A stretch of 64,000 bases of DNA from Stenotrophobium rhamnosiphilum (GTDB lineage: Bacteria > Pseudomonadota > Gammaproteobacteria > Nevskiales > Nevskiaceae): assembly GCF_003052265.1 (NCBI RefSeq), contig NZ_QANS01000001.1, forward strand, positions 62,001 to 126,000, written 5' to 3'. A program made the position numbers and the translations under genes. The notes under the pieces are model-generated. The model did no database searches, was not told the origin of the DNA, and worked only from the letters and a program-made list of their open reading frames with translations. This document shows, one piece after another, positions 8,158 through 16,953 of the stretch; the stretch's first letter is position 1, and every line of letters begins with the position of its first letter.

Positions 8158-10483
8158 TGTATTGCTGGCGCCCGCCGCGTTGACGGCTGCGCCATTGCAA
8201 CTCACCGCGTCGGCGGACGCCGGCGAAGACATCATTTTGCCGCGCGGTCCCGGCATCGCCGGTGATGTGGTTGATCTCTATCTTGAAGTGATCCTCAACG
8301 ATGTCAGCACGCGTCGCGTGATGCACTTCATACGCAAGCCCGATGGGCACTTCTACGCTTGGACACAAAACCTGCAGGATGCGGGCATCGATACCGATGG
8401 CCTGCCTTTGTCGCAGTACGTCAATTTGACGCAAGTGCCGGGTTTAACTTTTGCCTACGACGAATTAGCGCAGCGTATGCAGGTTCAAGTGGCGGCTGAG
8501 CGTTTGAACGTAGCCACGCAAACGCTCAATGCGGATACGCCCGAGACCTATAGCGTTAGTGCCAGTTCGGGTGCGCTACTCAATTACGATCTCTACGGCA
8601 CTGCGACGGCGGGTGGGAGTCGGTCACTCGGCGTGAACACTGAGTTGCGCGCTTTTAGTGGGCGCGGCGTGTTGAGCAGCACGGCTTACTCCAACTATCA
8701 GTCGACGGGCGAAAGCATTGGCTACCGTCGCTTGGACACCACATGGAGCCGTTCATTTCAGGATGATCTGCTGACGCTTAATGTCGGCGACGTTGTCAGC
8801 GGCAGTCTGAGTTGGTCACGCGCGACGCGACTCGGTGGCATTCAGCTGCGACGCAATTTTGGTTTGCAGCCGCAGATCATTACGTTTCCGCTGCCTGCAT
8901 TTTTTGGCCAAGCGGCGCTGCCCTCTTCAGTCGAGTTATATATGAATGGCGTGCGCCAATACAGCGGACAAATTGCGCCGGGCCCGTATCAGATTTCCGG
9001 CATGCCCAACATCAATGGTGCAGGGCAGGGGCAAGTGGTGGTGACGGATGCTTTGGGTCGTCGCAGCGCGATTGATTTTTCTTTCTACAACTCCAGCCAA
9101 TTATTGCGTGCGGGCTTGAGTGATTGGTCGGCAGAAATCGGCGCCGTGCGCCGCGCTTACGGCCTTGATTCATTCCGCTATAACAACAAGCCCGCGGCCG
9201 TTGGTAGTTATCGCCAAGGCATCACGGATTGGCTGACGCTGGAGACGCATGGTGAAGCGTCCGACGGTCTTTATCTCGGTGGCGTCGGCAGCGTTGTGCA
9301 AATCCAGCAGCTGGGTTTGATCAGTGCGTCTTATGCGCGCAGTGAAGGTGACGACGTTGGCCAGCAGGCGGGGCTGACTTATAGCTGGCTCTATCGCAGC
9401 TTTAATTTTGAGATCGGTTCGACACGTACGTTTGGCAATTATCAGGACGTGGCGAGTCTCGATAGTCGTGCACCGCCTCGGCGCAATGACCGCGTTTTAG
9501 CCGGATTAGCGCTGGGCACGATGGGCAATGCATCCATCAACTACACGCGTCTGGAAACAATTGAAGACGGACGTTTCCGTTTTGCGGGAATCAGTTACAG
9601 CGTCAGCATTGGGCGCAATATGAATGTGTATGCCAACGCGTCGCGTAGCTTTGATAGTGAGAGTGATACGAGTTTGTTTGCAGGCCTCTCATGGAGCTTT
9701 GGCAATGCAACATCGGCCAATGCATCTTGGCAGCATGAGGGCAAGCAGAATGTCTTCGGCGCGGGTGTTTCACATGCGGTGTCGCAAGATGGCGGTGTGG
9801 GTTGGAACTTACGCACGCAACGTGGGCAAGACATCAGCAACTATCAGGCAGAAGCCAGCTATCGCGCGGATTGGGGTCAGAGCACCGGCGGTGCTTATTA
9901 CATCAATGGCGAAAAGAATTTTTATGCGGGCTTGTCCGGCAGTTTGGTGGCGATGGATCAATCCATTTTTGTCACGCGTCGAATTGACGATGCGTTTGCC
10001 TTGGTCACTACCAATGGCGTTGCGAACATCCCGGTGCAATTGGAAAACCGCGCGATTGGGCGCACCGATGCTAACGGACATTATTTACTGACCGGATTGA
10101 ACGCTTGGCAGCCGAATCGCATTTCAATTGATGCCTTGGATCTGCCCGCGCAGATGCAAATGACTTCGGTGAAAAATGCAACGGTGCCCGCCGATCGCAC
10201 GGGTGTAATTGTGGATTTTGGTATTCACGAAGTGCACGGCGCAGTGGTGACGCTGAAGGACACGCAAGGGGACTTCTTGCCATTGGGAACCCGCGTGTTC
10301 CTCAATCTCAGCAAGATTGAGACAGCAATGGTTGGCTACGATGGGCAGGTCTATTTTGAGAACCTGCAGTCCAGCAATCACATCAAGGCCGTGAGGCCGG
10401 ACGGTACAAGCTGTACTGTGCAATTGCTCTATCCCAAGAACGCGACCGGTGTGCCGGCGATTGGGCCTTTGCTATGTCGTTAG
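8108..10483 (+). CDS. Outer membrane usher (archaic, CsuD/FimD-like)
   Basis: A 791-residue outer membrane pore that exports and assembles the pilus subunits. A signal sequence (LALASVLLAPAALTAAP) leads to a short periplasmic N-domain (YLEVILNDVSTRRVM) and then a large beta-barrel with usher motifs (ELRAFSGRGVLSSTAYSNYQ, NVGDVVSGSLSW, SVELYMNGVRQYSGQIAPGPYQI, GQGQVVVTDALGR). It ends in C-terminal plug/CTD strands and a terminal LLCR. ATG 8108 is preferred because the upstream in-frame region lies deep inside the chaperone gene and a signal peptide follows this ATG. Confidence 0.92.
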   Translation: MVNLSVKICAWRLALASVLLAPAALTAAPLQLTASADAGEDIILPRGPGIAGDVVDLYLEVILNDVSTRRVMHFIRKPDGHFYAWTQNLQDAGIDTDGLPLSQYVNLTQVPGLTFAYDELAQRMQVQVAAERLNVATQTLNADTPETYSVSASSGALLNYDLYGTATAGGSRSLGVNTELRAFSGRGVLSSTAYSNYQSTGESIGYRRLDTTWSRSFQDDLLTLNVGDVVSGSLSWSRATRLGGIQLRRNFGLQPQIITFPLPAFFGQAALPSSVELYMNGVRQYSGQIAPGPYQISGMPNINGAGQGQVVVTDALGRRSAIDFSFYNSSQLLRAGLSDWSAEIGAVRRAYGLDSFRYNNKPAAVGSYRQGITDWLTLETHGEASDGLYLGGVGSVVQIQQLGLISASYARSEGDDVGQQAGLTYSWLYRSFNFEIGSTRTFGNYQDVASLDSRAPPRRNDRVLAGLALGTMGNASINYTRLETIEDGRFRFAGISYSVSIGRNMNVYANASRSFDSESDTSLFAGLSWSFGNATSANASWQHEGKQNVFGAGVSHAVSQDGGVGWNLRTQRGQDISNYQAEASYRADWGQSTGGAYYINGEKNFYAGLSGSLVAMDQSIFVTRRIDDAFALVTTNGVANIPVQLENRAIGRTDANGHYLLTGLNAWQPNRISIDALDLPAQMQMTSVKNATVPADRTGVIVDFGIHEVHGAVVTLKDTQGDFLPLGTRVFLNLSKIETAMVGYDGQVYFENLQSSNHIKAVRPDGTSCTVQLLYPKNATGVPAIGPLLCR

Positions 10484-10491
10484 GAGCGCAC

Positions 10492-11511
10492 ATGACGCGG
10501 AAAACACTGTTGATGATTCTGGCGCTGCTGCCACTGCTGTTGTTTGTGCCGCAGCGCGCACACGCAGCAACAACTTGCTCTGCCACGATGACGAATATGA
10601 GTTTTGGCGATGTTGTGCCATCCGGCGCTGCGGTTAACGTCACCGCAACGATCACTTGGACCTGCACGTACACCGGCCTGCTGAGCAGTCTTTACGGTGA
10701 TTACATTCAGATGTGTTTCAGCGCGGGCAGTGGCAGCGCCAGCGCGAGTCTTAATCCACGCAAAATGATTGAGGCAGGTAGTAGCGAACTCATGTCTTAC
10801 GAGATGTATCGCGATGCTGGGCGAACCAGTATCTGGGGCACGGCATCGGCGGCGCAAATATCAGGCACTTCCAATTTCACGATTCTAGGAAGTGGCACCG
10901 CCAAGATTGGCACCACGACAGTTTATGGACGTGTACCCACCGGCCAGACCAGTCTCGGCGTCGGCAGTTATGCGAGCGGATTTGGTGGCACTTATAACTA
11001 CGCTTATAACGAGGCCTTGTTGGGGCTCGGCACTTTTCCCAACTCAACTTGTGGTTCGAGTGGCGGCGCAACGACGGGATCTGGCACCGGAAGCCTTTCG
11101 TTCTCGGTGCTCGCCAATGTGGCTTCGTCTTGCACGGCAGTCAGTGGCACTGCTTTGGATTTTGGGACCAAGGGCCTGATCACCAGCAATGCCGATCAAA
11201 CTTCTACGCTCAGTCTCACCTGCACCAAACGCTCTCCTTATAACGTCGGGCTCAATGCAGGAAGCAATCCGAGCACTGCTGGCGATGTGAATACCCGGCG
11301 GATGACCGACGGCAGCGCGAATTACATCGGCTATCAGATGTACAGCGATACCGGCCGCAGCGTGGTTTGGGGTAATACGGTCAGCAGCAGTACCGTCAAT
11401 GGCACTGCAGTTGGCGGCACCCAGACTTTTACGGTTTATGGACGTGTTCCACCGCAATCGCCGCGCGCTGGAACCTATAACGACACCGTCACGGTGACCG
11501 TTACTTATTGA
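10492..11511 (+). CDS. Two-domain SCPU tip subunit (CsuE-like adhesin)
   Basis: A 339-residue protein with a signal peptide (LLMILALLPLLLFVPQRAHA) and two tandem spore-coat-U domains, about residues 26-185 and 195-339. Each has the paired cysteines and a VYGRVP signature. The second domain is close to the major pilin of this operon (TSTLSLTCTKRSPYNVGLNAG and the final TVTVTVTY). The first domain is divergent, as expected of an adhesive tip domain. CsuE of Acinetobacter has the same two-domain length and last-gene position. ATG 10492 is chosen for TAGGAG 6 bases upstream. Confidence 0.85.
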   Translation: MTRKTLLMILALLPLLLFVPQRAHAATTCSATMTNMSFGDVVPSGAAVNVTATITWTCTYTGLLSSLYGDYIQMCFSAGSGSASASLNPRKMIEAGSSELMSYEMYRDAGRTSIWGTASAAQISGTSNFTILGSGTAKIGTTTVYGRVPTGQTSLGVGSYASGFGGTYNYAYNEALLGLGTFPNSTCGSSGGATTGSGTGSLSFSVLANVASSCTAVSGTALDFGTKGLITSNADQTSTLSLTCTKRSPYNVGLNAGSNPSTAGDVNTRRMTDGSANYIGYQMYSDTGRSVVWGNTVSSSTVNGTAVGGTQTFTVYGRVPPQSPRAGTYNDTVTVTVTY

Positions 11512-11591
11512 GTCAACCCGTCGTCCTGCTGTCTCCTGAGCCGCACTCGGGCTTGGCTATATTGACATTCAGATAAGTTATGGGTCTCGGC

Positions 11592-11620
11592 TTGACAGCC
11601 TTCGTTTCCATCAATATGAT
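11592..11620 (+). promoter_or_regulatory. Sigma70 promoter of the phasin gene
   Basis: A consensus TTGACA (11592-11597) is separated by exactly 17 bases from TATGAT (11615-11620), one mismatch from the -10 consensus. The predicted transcription start, near 11627, is about 70 bases before the phasin ATG. Confidence 0.8.
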
Positions 11621-11621
11621 G

Positions 11622-11647
11622 CACTGCAACAAATGCTGCATTGCAGC
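11622..11647. promoter_or_regulatory. PhaR-like operator over the phasin transcription start
   Basis: The palindrome CTGC-ATT-GCAG (11636-11646), inside TGCTGCATTGCAGCA, is preceded by a further ACTGCAACA half-site. It sits just downstream of the -10 box. CTGC-N3-GCAG is the TGC-rich type of site reported for the polyhydroxyalkanoate regulator PhaR, which represses phasin genes until granules titrate it away. The position suits repression by blocking initiation. No phaR gene is in this window. Confidence 0.55.
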
Positions 11648-11695
11648 AAGTTTAGTGAAAGTCTGTCTTTTTTCAATTACTTAATGGAGTGCATC

Positions 11696-12154
11696 ATGAG
11701 CGTAGAAACGATTGTTAGCGATGTGAAGGGCAAAGTTGAACCAATTATCGCCAAGGGCCAGGAAGTGGTTCAGACGGGTTTTGAAACCCTGAAGAGCGCG
11801 AACAGCATCGTCGTAGAAGGCGTGCAGACCCTCGTGAAGTCGAACGTTGAAGCCGGCAAAGACCTCTTTGCTGCTGCCCAGACCAGCTTCGAGAAGGCCA
11901 AGGCTGACGGCATCAAAACCGTTGCTGCTAACCCAGTTGCATACCTGCCAGAAGGCAAAGAGCGCGTTATCTCTGCTTACAACGACAGCGTTTCGCTCGT
12001 CACCAAGACCAGCGACGAGCTGGTGAAGACCTTCAAGTCAGGCTTCGACAACATCAACGCCGTCATCGCTGGCGAGCCAGTAGTTGCCAAAGCGAAGGCC
12101 ACGGTTAAGAAAGTTGCTGCTAAGGCCAAGAAAACGGTTAAAGCTGCTGCTTAA
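11696..12154 (+). CDS. Phasin family protein
   Basis: A 152-residue granule-associated protein of the phasin type, which coats polyhydroxyalkanoate granules. It is alpha-helical with amphipathic repeats (VVQTGFETLKSANSIVVEGVQTLVKSNVEAGKDLFAAAQTSFEKAKADG). It has a Lys/Ala-rich tail (AKAKATVKKVAAKAKKTVKAAA) resembling the histone-like AAKP tails of some phasins that also bind DNA. Start ATG 11696 has GGAG 6 bases upstream; an ATG at 11633 lies inside the operator. The strong promoter, own terminator and rich codon use suggest high expression. Confidence 0.85.
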   Translation: MSVETIVSDVKGKVEPIIAKGQEVVQTGFETLKSANSIVVEGVQTLVKSNVEAGKDLFAAAQTSFEKAKADGIKTVAANPVAYLPEGKERVISAYNDSVSLVTKTSDELVKTFKSGFDNINAVIAGEPVVAKAKATVKKVAAKAKKTVKAAA

Positions 12155-12187
12155 TAGTCCCCCGCACAGCGTGCAAGCGCTGGCACT

Positions 12188-12220
12188 AAAAGGCCGGGGA
12201 TAAAACCCCGGCCTTTTTTT
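12188..12220 (+). terminator. Rho-independent terminator of the phasin gene
   Basis: Stem AAAGGCCGGGG with CCCCGGCCTTT around a short ATAAAA loop, then a run of seven or more T. It is 33 bases after the phasin stop. Confidence 0.92.
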
Positions 12221-12489
12221 TATTATGAACAGGATGTTCTGTACCTCCGCGGTCGCATGGATGCGAAAGAGCGGAGGCCTCACCTCACGAGCTGGCTTCT
12301 CAAAAAGGCTGCGAAGAGAGAGGCCTCTCCCCAAGCAAAGCCACCTCTAAGTGGACTGCGAAGGAGCGGCCCCAAAAAAGATTTAGCGACACCCCGTTGC
12401 AAACACAAAAGCAGCACACACGTTTGGCTATCACCTGTTCATCAGGTCCTTTTTAGATAGCGCCGTTGTTGTAAATGGAAGAGGTGGAT
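12221..12489. other. Non-coding interval between phasin and the next gene
   Basis: No convincing gene is seen. A 67-codon frame at 12257-12460 has no family resemblance and poor coding character. The interval holds two GAGGCCTC-like palindromes (around 12276 and 12330) that could pair with each other, and a GAACAGGATGTTC short palindrome near 12228. It may carry the promoter of the following small gene. Confidence 0.3.
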
Positions 12490-12804
12490 ATGAACCACAC
12501 AAAAGCAGTACCTGCTCTACGCGAGCTCAATAATCGCGTAGGTCATTATCTGGATCGTGCCCTTAGTGGCATCGCTCTGGTTGCAGTGCACGAAGCCGGA
12601 ACGCTCCGTGGTCACTGGACTGATGTAGATGTTCGATTCAGAGTCGCACGTCGCGCTCGCGATGCAGGCGAACTGATTCGTGACCAAATTGATTTGTTGC
12701 CAGAATCACGCAACCGCATGGCACGCGATCAACGCGTACGTCGGGAACTCTGGCGCGGTGTTGTTAAAGATTTTTCAGCTCAGGTTGCTGAAACCGAAAC
12801 CTGA
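12490..12804 (+). CDS. Hypothetical protein, 104 residues
   Basis: A small soluble, helical protein rich in Arg and Asp/Glu (RELNNRVGHYLDRALSGIALVAV, then DVDVRFRVARRARDAGELIRDQIDLLPESRNRMARDQRVRRELWRGVV). No family is recognised. ATG 12490 is preferred over 12475 because AAGAGG lies about 5 bases upstream. It sits between the phasin gene and a convergent DUF6489-type gene and is separated from the latter by a bidirectional terminator. A link to storage granules is only a guess from position. Confidence 0.6.
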   Translation: MNHTKAVPALRELNNRVGHYLDRALSGIALVAVHEAGTLRGHWTDVDVRFRVARRARDAGELIRDQIDLLPESRNRMARDQRVRRELWRGVVKDFSAQVAETET

Positions 12805-12870
12805 GGGCGAGGGCAGGATGCCTGAATGTTCCAAGCACAGGATGTGTGCGGAGCAGTGAATGGACGCACA

Positions 12871-12905
12871 AAAAACCCGCCGTGGATTCATCCACGGCGG
12901 GTTTT
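12871..12905. terminator. Bidirectional terminator between convergent genes
   Basis: A 15-base-pair perfect stem (AAAACCCGCCGTGGA with TCCACGGCGGGTTTT) around TTCA, followed by CCTTTTT on the plus strand and T-rich on the minus strand. It serves both flanking genes. Confidence 0.9.
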
Positions 12906-12932
12906 CCTTTTTACGGACAAGATATCTGAGGC

Positions 12933-13199
12933 TTAGCTTTTTTTAGCTCGGCGACGCACACGAGTCTTTTCCGGCGCAGCCTCTTCAGCCGAAGAATCCT
13001 TGACCGTCACTTTCGAGACGATGTTCTTCAGCAAATCAAAGTTGCCTTTGACGAAGCTGCCAGCATCAAACTCACTGGCCTGGCCAACTTTGTCGCGCAG
13101 AAAAGTGATGATCTCATCTTGAATGCCTGACACATCCGGCAGGCCAAGGAAGCGGCGCAGTTCTTCGGGCTTGACGTCGATTTCGATTTTGATCTGCAT
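12933..13199 (-). CDS. DUF6489-type small protein
   Basis: An 88-residue protein beginning MQIKIEIDVKPEELRRFLGL. This start and the following PDVSGIQDEIITFLRDKV helix resemble the small conserved family annotated as DUF6489. It has a phasin-like middle (SFVKGNFDLLKNIVSKV) and a basic tail (TRVRRRAKKS). ATG 13199 is preferred since GAGAGGA lies about 6 bases upstream; a TTG at 13217 is less likely. The function is unknown. The basic tail and the adjacent phasin make a granule or nucleoid role conceivable, but this is inference. Confidence 0.7.
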   Translation of the reverse strand: MQIKIEIDVKPEELRRFLGLPDVSGIQDEIITFLRDKVGQASEFDAGSFVKGNFDLLKNIVSKVTVKDSSAEEAAPEKTRVRRRAKKS

Positions 13200-13316
13200 G
13201 TCAGGTCCTCTCGGCAATTATTGAATGGTGCATTGCGTTTATCTGCGCAGCGCTTGAGATGAGAATAGCAGCTTCGCCGCAGATTTCGACTGGCCTTTAT
13301 CTATCAGTGCGATGGC

Positions 13317-14036
13317 TTAGTGGCAGCGCAGTGGGCGCTTGTACGGATCTGTTTTGAGTTGCTGCATACGGGCTTTGATCAGCGATGCGCGTGGCGCGTC
13401 GGGATAGCGCTTGAGGAAAGTACGCTGATCACTCAATACACTGTTGAGATCATCGCAGGCGCATACGCCTTCAACTTCAGTTTCTTCAAGATCACGAATG
13501 GTCTGCTGCACCAGCTCGGTGTATGCCTTGGGATACTTGCGCGCATAGCCTAACCAATTCTCGTAAAGCTCGGGAATGATGCCTTCGCCGAAGCGCACGC
13601 AAGGTGTGGGTTGTGCGAGCGGTTTGAGATAAATCGGGAACAGCTTTTCGCCCCACAGTTCGCGGTAGAGTTTGAAGAAAGCAATGTCCTCAGGGCGGCC
13701 GTGTGCCTCAGCAATCGGCAGCAACACGCGGCCATCAATCTGTGCGTAAACCTCTTCGCCACGATTGAGCTGAATGCCACGCAGCTTGGTTTGCAGTGCT
13801 TTGTATTCGGCGTCAGAGAACGAGTCCATAACGACAACCGCGTCGCTAACAATCTTCATCAGCGCAGTGCCAGCGTCATCAGCGGCGGTAAACAGCGGCT
13901 CCATTGAAACCGGGCTGATGGATTTCTCAACGCGATCCAGTTCATTGATATACGCCGTGACCGGTTCAGGCAATGTCTGCGCCTGTGCGAGTCCGGTGAC
14001 GATGAGTAGGCTTAAGGTGAGAATTTTTTTCAGCAT
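13317..14036 (-). CDS. Secreted protein of unknown function
   Basis: A 239-residue protein with a clear signal peptide (MLKKILTLSLLIVTGLAQA, cleavage before QT). The mature part is helical with a central EEVYAQIDGRVLLPIAEAHGRPEDIAFFKLYRELWG and two closely spaced cysteines in GVCACDD near the C-terminus plus a final RCH. No family was recognised. The start at 14036 is chosen so that the signal peptide is intact; frames starting further upstream only add a polar leader. It stands alone, divergent from the MipA/OmpV gene. Confidence 0.7.
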   Translation of the reverse strand: MLKKILTLSLLIVTGLAQAQTLPEPVTAYINELDRVEKSISPVSMEPLFTAADDAGTALMKIVSDAVVVMDSFSDAEYKALQTKLRGIQLNRGEEVYAQIDGRVLLPIAEAHGRPEDIAFFKLYRELWGEKLFPIYLKPLAQPTPCVRFGEGIIPELYENWLGYARKYPKAYTELVQQTIRDLEETEVEGVCACDDLNSVLSDQRTFLKRYPDAPRASLIKARMQQLKTDPYKRPLRCH

Positions 14037-14202
14037 GATTTGTTCTTTGGAAAGTTTATGAGGCGATGAAAGCAAGCAGAGCGGGGAGTATCTGTACGCG
14101 ATTGGGCAGCGCTGAGCAAGCCAGTGGCAAGCACCCTGTCGTACGGGCTACTCTTTGCCAAATGCGTCTCACTGACTGTATTCCTACTGAGCAAGTTCAC
14201 AC

Positions 14203-15069
14203 ATGAAATCGTTTTGTTGCTCGCTGGCTATTGCTAGCACGGTGTTGCTGCAGCCCGCGTACGCCGATGATGTTTTCACATCTGCGCCTGATGATTTAAA
14301 GCCTGCACTTGCAGCCAAGCCCAAATGGGAAATCGGCGTTGCTGCCCTCGGTGCTTATGTTTTTGATTATCCGGGCAGCGATCAAAATCATCGCAACACG
14401 GTGGTGCTGCCGTTCGGCATTTATCGCAGTAACCTGCTCAGTGCCGATCAAGATGGTGTGCGTAGCAAGTTGGCGAAAACGAATCGTTGGGAATTGAACG
14501 TGGGGGCGAGTGCAGGGTTCTCCACCAAATCCGACAGGAATGCTGATCGCAAAGGGATGCCGGATCTTGATTTCATCCTGGAGCTTGGCCCGTCACTCGA
14601 ATACAAATTGGGCATCTGGGATCGCAGCACGCTGACGGCTGTTGGTCAGGTGCGTACTGCTTTTGCGGCGCGTAGCGATATTAAATATATCGGCATCACC
14701 GCTGAGCCGCAGTTGACCTATGACCGACGAGCTTTTCTGCATCCGCGTATGCAACTTCGCATCGATCTTGCGTCCAAATTTGGCTTCGACGGATTCAACG
14801 ACTACTACTATGACGTTATTCCTAAATACGCCACGCCGACACGACCGGCTTATTCTTCCAAAAACGGTTACCTATACAGCTCGCTAGGTACACGCCTGTT
14901 CGTTGCGGCGACGCCTCGCCTGTCCGTGTTTGTGGCGAATCAGCTGCTTTTGGGCAAGGGTTCTGCCAACGCCGACAGCCCGCTCTTCAAGAACAGTTTC
15001 AACTATGCCTTTGGTGCAGGCTTTGCCTACTCGCTGTTTGTGAGCAAGGATCAGGCGTATCGCGATTAA
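14203..15069 (+). CDS. MipA/OmpV family outer membrane protein
   Basis: A 288-residue outer membrane barrel protein with a signal peptide ([15 protein letters not shown]). It contains the MipA/OmpV pattern: [72 protein letters not shown] and a final alternating strand ([13 protein letters not shown]). The family includes scaffolding proteins for murein enzymes and porin-like proteins; the specific role here is not known. It is convergent with purC, and the two stop codons overlap in TTAA (15066-15069). Confidence 0.88.
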   Translation: MKSFCCSLAIASTVLLQPAYADDVFTSAPDDLKPALAAKPKWEIGVAALGAYVFDYPGSDQNHRNTVVLPFGIYRSNLLSADQDGVRSKLAKTNRWELNVGASAGFSTKSDRNADRKGMPDLDFILELGPSLEYKLGIWDRSTLTAVGQVRTAFAARSDIKYIGITAEPQLTYDRRAFLHPRMQLRIDLASKFGFDGFNDYYYDVIPKYATPTRPAYSSKNGYLYSSLGTRLFVAATPRLSVFVANQLLLGKGSANADSPLFKNSFNYAFGAGFAYSLFVSKDQAYRD

Positions 15070-15950
15070 GTCGTGAGCAGGCGCTGCGCTTTGGCGTAGT
15101 TAGCCGCAGTCTTTTCTACGACCTCATCCGGCAACCAAGGGCCAGGCGCTTTCTTGTCCCAGTCCAGTGTTTCCAAATAATCGCGAACGATTTGTTTGTC
15201 GAAGCTAGGTGGGCTGATGCCAGGACGATACGTGTCGGCAGGCCAGAAACGTGAAGAGTCAGGCGTCAGTACTTCGTCAATCAAATGCAGCGTGCCATCT
15301 TTATCGAGACCAAATTCAAACTTGGTGTCAGCAATGATGATGCCGCGCTCGCGCGCATATTCGGATGCTTCTTTATAAATGCGCAGCGTGATGTCGCGCA
15401 GCTGTGCGGCGAGTTCTTTGCCGACTTTGTTTTCAACTTCAGTAAAGCTGATGTTTTCGTCGTGCTGGCCAACGGGTGCTTTGTCAGCAGGCGTAAAGAT
15501 CGGTTCGGGCAATTTGTCGGCGATCTGCAAACCGGCTGGCAGCGGAATGCCGCAGACAGCGCCAGTCTTCTGATAATCCTTCCAGCCACTGCCAATCAAA
15601 TAGCCGCGTGCGACGCATTCCACTGGGATTGCTTTGAGGCGCTTGACGACAACCGCACGGCCTTCGCACTGAGCCAGTTCTTCGCGCGTGAGGTAATCAG
15701 CGAGGCGCACGTTGGAAGAGTGGTTTGGGATCAGTGAAGAGAATTTTTTCATCCAGAAATCCGTCACTGCATTCAGCACCGCGCCTTTGCCGGGAATCGG
15801 CCGCGGCATGATGACGTCGAAGGCGGAGATACGGTCGCTGGTGACAATCAGCATGTGGTCGTCGCCGAGCGCGTAGATGTCACGCACTTTGCCGCGGTGA
15901 ATGCGGGGGAGGCTGCTGATGGTCGATTCGAGAAGTGCTGATGAGGTCAT
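15066..15950 (-). CDS. purC: Phosphoribosylaminoimidazole-succinocarboxamide synthase
   Basis: SAICAR synthase of purine biosynthesis, joining aspartate to CAIR with ATP. The 294-residue length and sequence belong to the longer, yeast-like class. Motifs are [29 protein letters not shown] at the N-terminus, [18 protein letters not shown]-type strand, and [15 protein letters not shown]. The start ATG 15950 has no strong Shine-Dalgarno. It is monocistronic and ends head-on against the MipA/OmpV gene with no terminator space. Confidence 0.95.
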   Translation of the reverse strand: MTSSALLESTISSLPRIHRGKVRDIYALGDDHMLIVTSDRISAFDVIMPRPIPGKGAVLNAVTDFWMKKFSSLIPNHSSNVRLADYLTREELAQCEGRAVVVKRLKAIPVECVARGYLIGSGWKDYQKTGAVCGIPLPAGLQIADKLPEPIFTPADKAPVGQHDENISFTEVENKVGKELAAQLRDITLRIYKEASEYARERGIIIADTKFEFGLDKDGTLHLIDEVLTPDSSRFWPADTYRPGISPPSFDKQIVRDYLETLDWDKKAPGPWLPDEVVEKTAANYAKAQRLLTT

Positions 15951-16078
15951 GTGCTGGGGCCCGAAAGCGGCGGCCGCTAGAAATGGGCCGCCAATTTATG
16001 CGAGGGGAGGGTGCGGGTCAAAGCATTTAAAGCAGAAAATTGGCCAAGCAATCGCACTTTGCCCGCCGCCCGGGGATA

Positions 16079-16801
16079 ATGACGGCCAATCCTGACCTTG
16101 TTTCGATCGCCAAAACCATGTCCAAGAGCCCACTCGCTCCCTTGATTGCGCCCAGTATTTTGTCCGCCGACCTCGCTCGTCTTGGCGAAGACGTCGAGCG
16201 CGTATTGGCCGCGGGCGCCGATATCGTTCACTTCGATGTGATGGACAACCATTACGTGCCGAATCTGACGTTTGGACCGGCCGTGGCTGCCGCGTTGCGC
16301 AAATACGGCATCACCGCGCCGCTGGATGTGCATTTGATGGTGGAGCCGGTCGATGCGCTGGCGCAGGAATTCGCCAAGGCTGGCGCGACCTACATTACGT
16401 TCCATCCAGAAGCCACGCGCCACGTTGATCGTAGCCTTCAGGCGATCCGCGATGCGGGCTGCAAGCCGGGCTTGGTCTTCAATCCCGCAACGCCGCTGGA
16501 CATCCTCAACTACGTGCTCGACAAGGTCGACATGATTCTGTTGATGTCGGTGAACCCTGGCTTCGGTGGTCAGAGCTTCTTGCCTTCGGCCTTGAGCAAA
16601 CTGGCTGATGCACGCGCGATCATTGATAGCAGTGGCCGTGATATCCGCCTCGAAATCGACGGCGGCGTGAAGATCGATAACATCGCTGAAATCGCCGCTG
16701 CGGGCGCCGATACTTTCGTCGCCGGTTCGGCCATTTTTAACTCCAAAGATTACGCCGCAACAATCCGCGCTATGCGCGAAGCGATTGCTGGGGCAAAATA
16801 G
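16079..16801 (+). CDS. rpe: Ribulose-phosphate 3-epimerase
   Basis: Interconverts ribulose 5-phosphate and xylulose 5-phosphate in the pentose phosphate pathway. A TIM-barrel protein with [34 protein letters not shown] (metal and catalytic Asp), [19 protein letters not shown] and EIDGGVK. From ATG 16079 it is 240 residues, with GGGGATA just before the start. ATG 16118 would give 227 residues, closer to the usual 225, but lacks a ribosome-binding site. It precedes trpE as in Pseudomonas, although gph is absent here. Confidence 0.93.
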   Translation: MTANPDLVSIAKTMSKSPLAPLIAPSILSADLARLGEDVERVLAAGADIVHFDVMDNHYVPNLTFGPAVAAALRKYGITAPLDVHLMVEPVDALAQEFAKAGATYITFHPEATRHVDRSLQAIRDAGCKPGLVFNPATPLDILNYVLDKVDMILLMSVNPGFGGQSFLPSALSKLADARAIIDSSGRDIRLEIDGGVKIDNIAEIAAAGADTFVAGSAIFNSKDYAATIRAMREAIAGAK

Positions 16802-16808
16802 GCGCCTG

Positions 16809-16871
16809 ATGACCGCTCTAACTGCCATTGTTCGTTTGCCGCTATCGCCTTCTTGGCGATGGCAACTGTGA
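16809..16871 (+). CDS. Candidate trp leader peptide with two Trp codons
   Basis: A 20-codon frame, MTALTAIVRLPLSPSWRWQL, lies in the rpe-trpE interval. It has an AGG at 16800-16802, 6 bases before the ATG. Its Trp codons are at positions 16 and 18 (16854-16856 and 16860-16862), close to the stop, as in known Trp attenuation leader peptides. The second Trp codon lies in the 3' arm of a strong hairpin (16841-16863), and the first begins at the loop boundary. Confidence 0.65.
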   Translation: MTALTAIVRLPLSPSWRWQL

Positions 16872-16953
16872 TTATTTGTTTAACTATTAAATCAATTCGT
16901 TAAATAATCACACATCGGAATGACTAACGCATAAGAGCGGCAGATTCCGGTGT
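16841..16953 (+). promoter_or_regulatory. Overlapping hairpins before trpE (attenuator-like)
   Basis: Three structures compete. The first is GCTATCGCC with GGCGATGGC (16841-16863). The second is CGATG and TGTGATTATTT (16857-16877) with AAATAATCACA and CATCG (16902-16917). The third is ACACATCGGAAT with ATTCCGGTGT (16910-16921 and 16944-16953). The second excludes the first and third, as in attenuation. The third has no T-run but ends 4 bases before the trpE Shine-Dalgarno (AGG at 16958-16960), so control might act on translation rather than on termination. trpE control by attenuation is known in Pseudomonas putida. Confidence 0.55.

Noticed and set aside
12257-12460. 67-codon frame after the phasin terminator
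   Set aside because: Basic, low-complexity translation with no ribosome-binding site or family; hairpins in the DNA explain the composition better.
15977-16828. Minus-strand frame opposite rpe (283 codons)
   Set aside because: Antisense to rpe and running into the trp leader; composition is that of a shadow frame.
16867-16912. CRP/Vfr binding site before trpE
   Set aside because: TGTGA and TCACA are present but 36 bases apart, far beyond the 6-base spacing of a CRP site; they fit a hairpin of the leader RNA.
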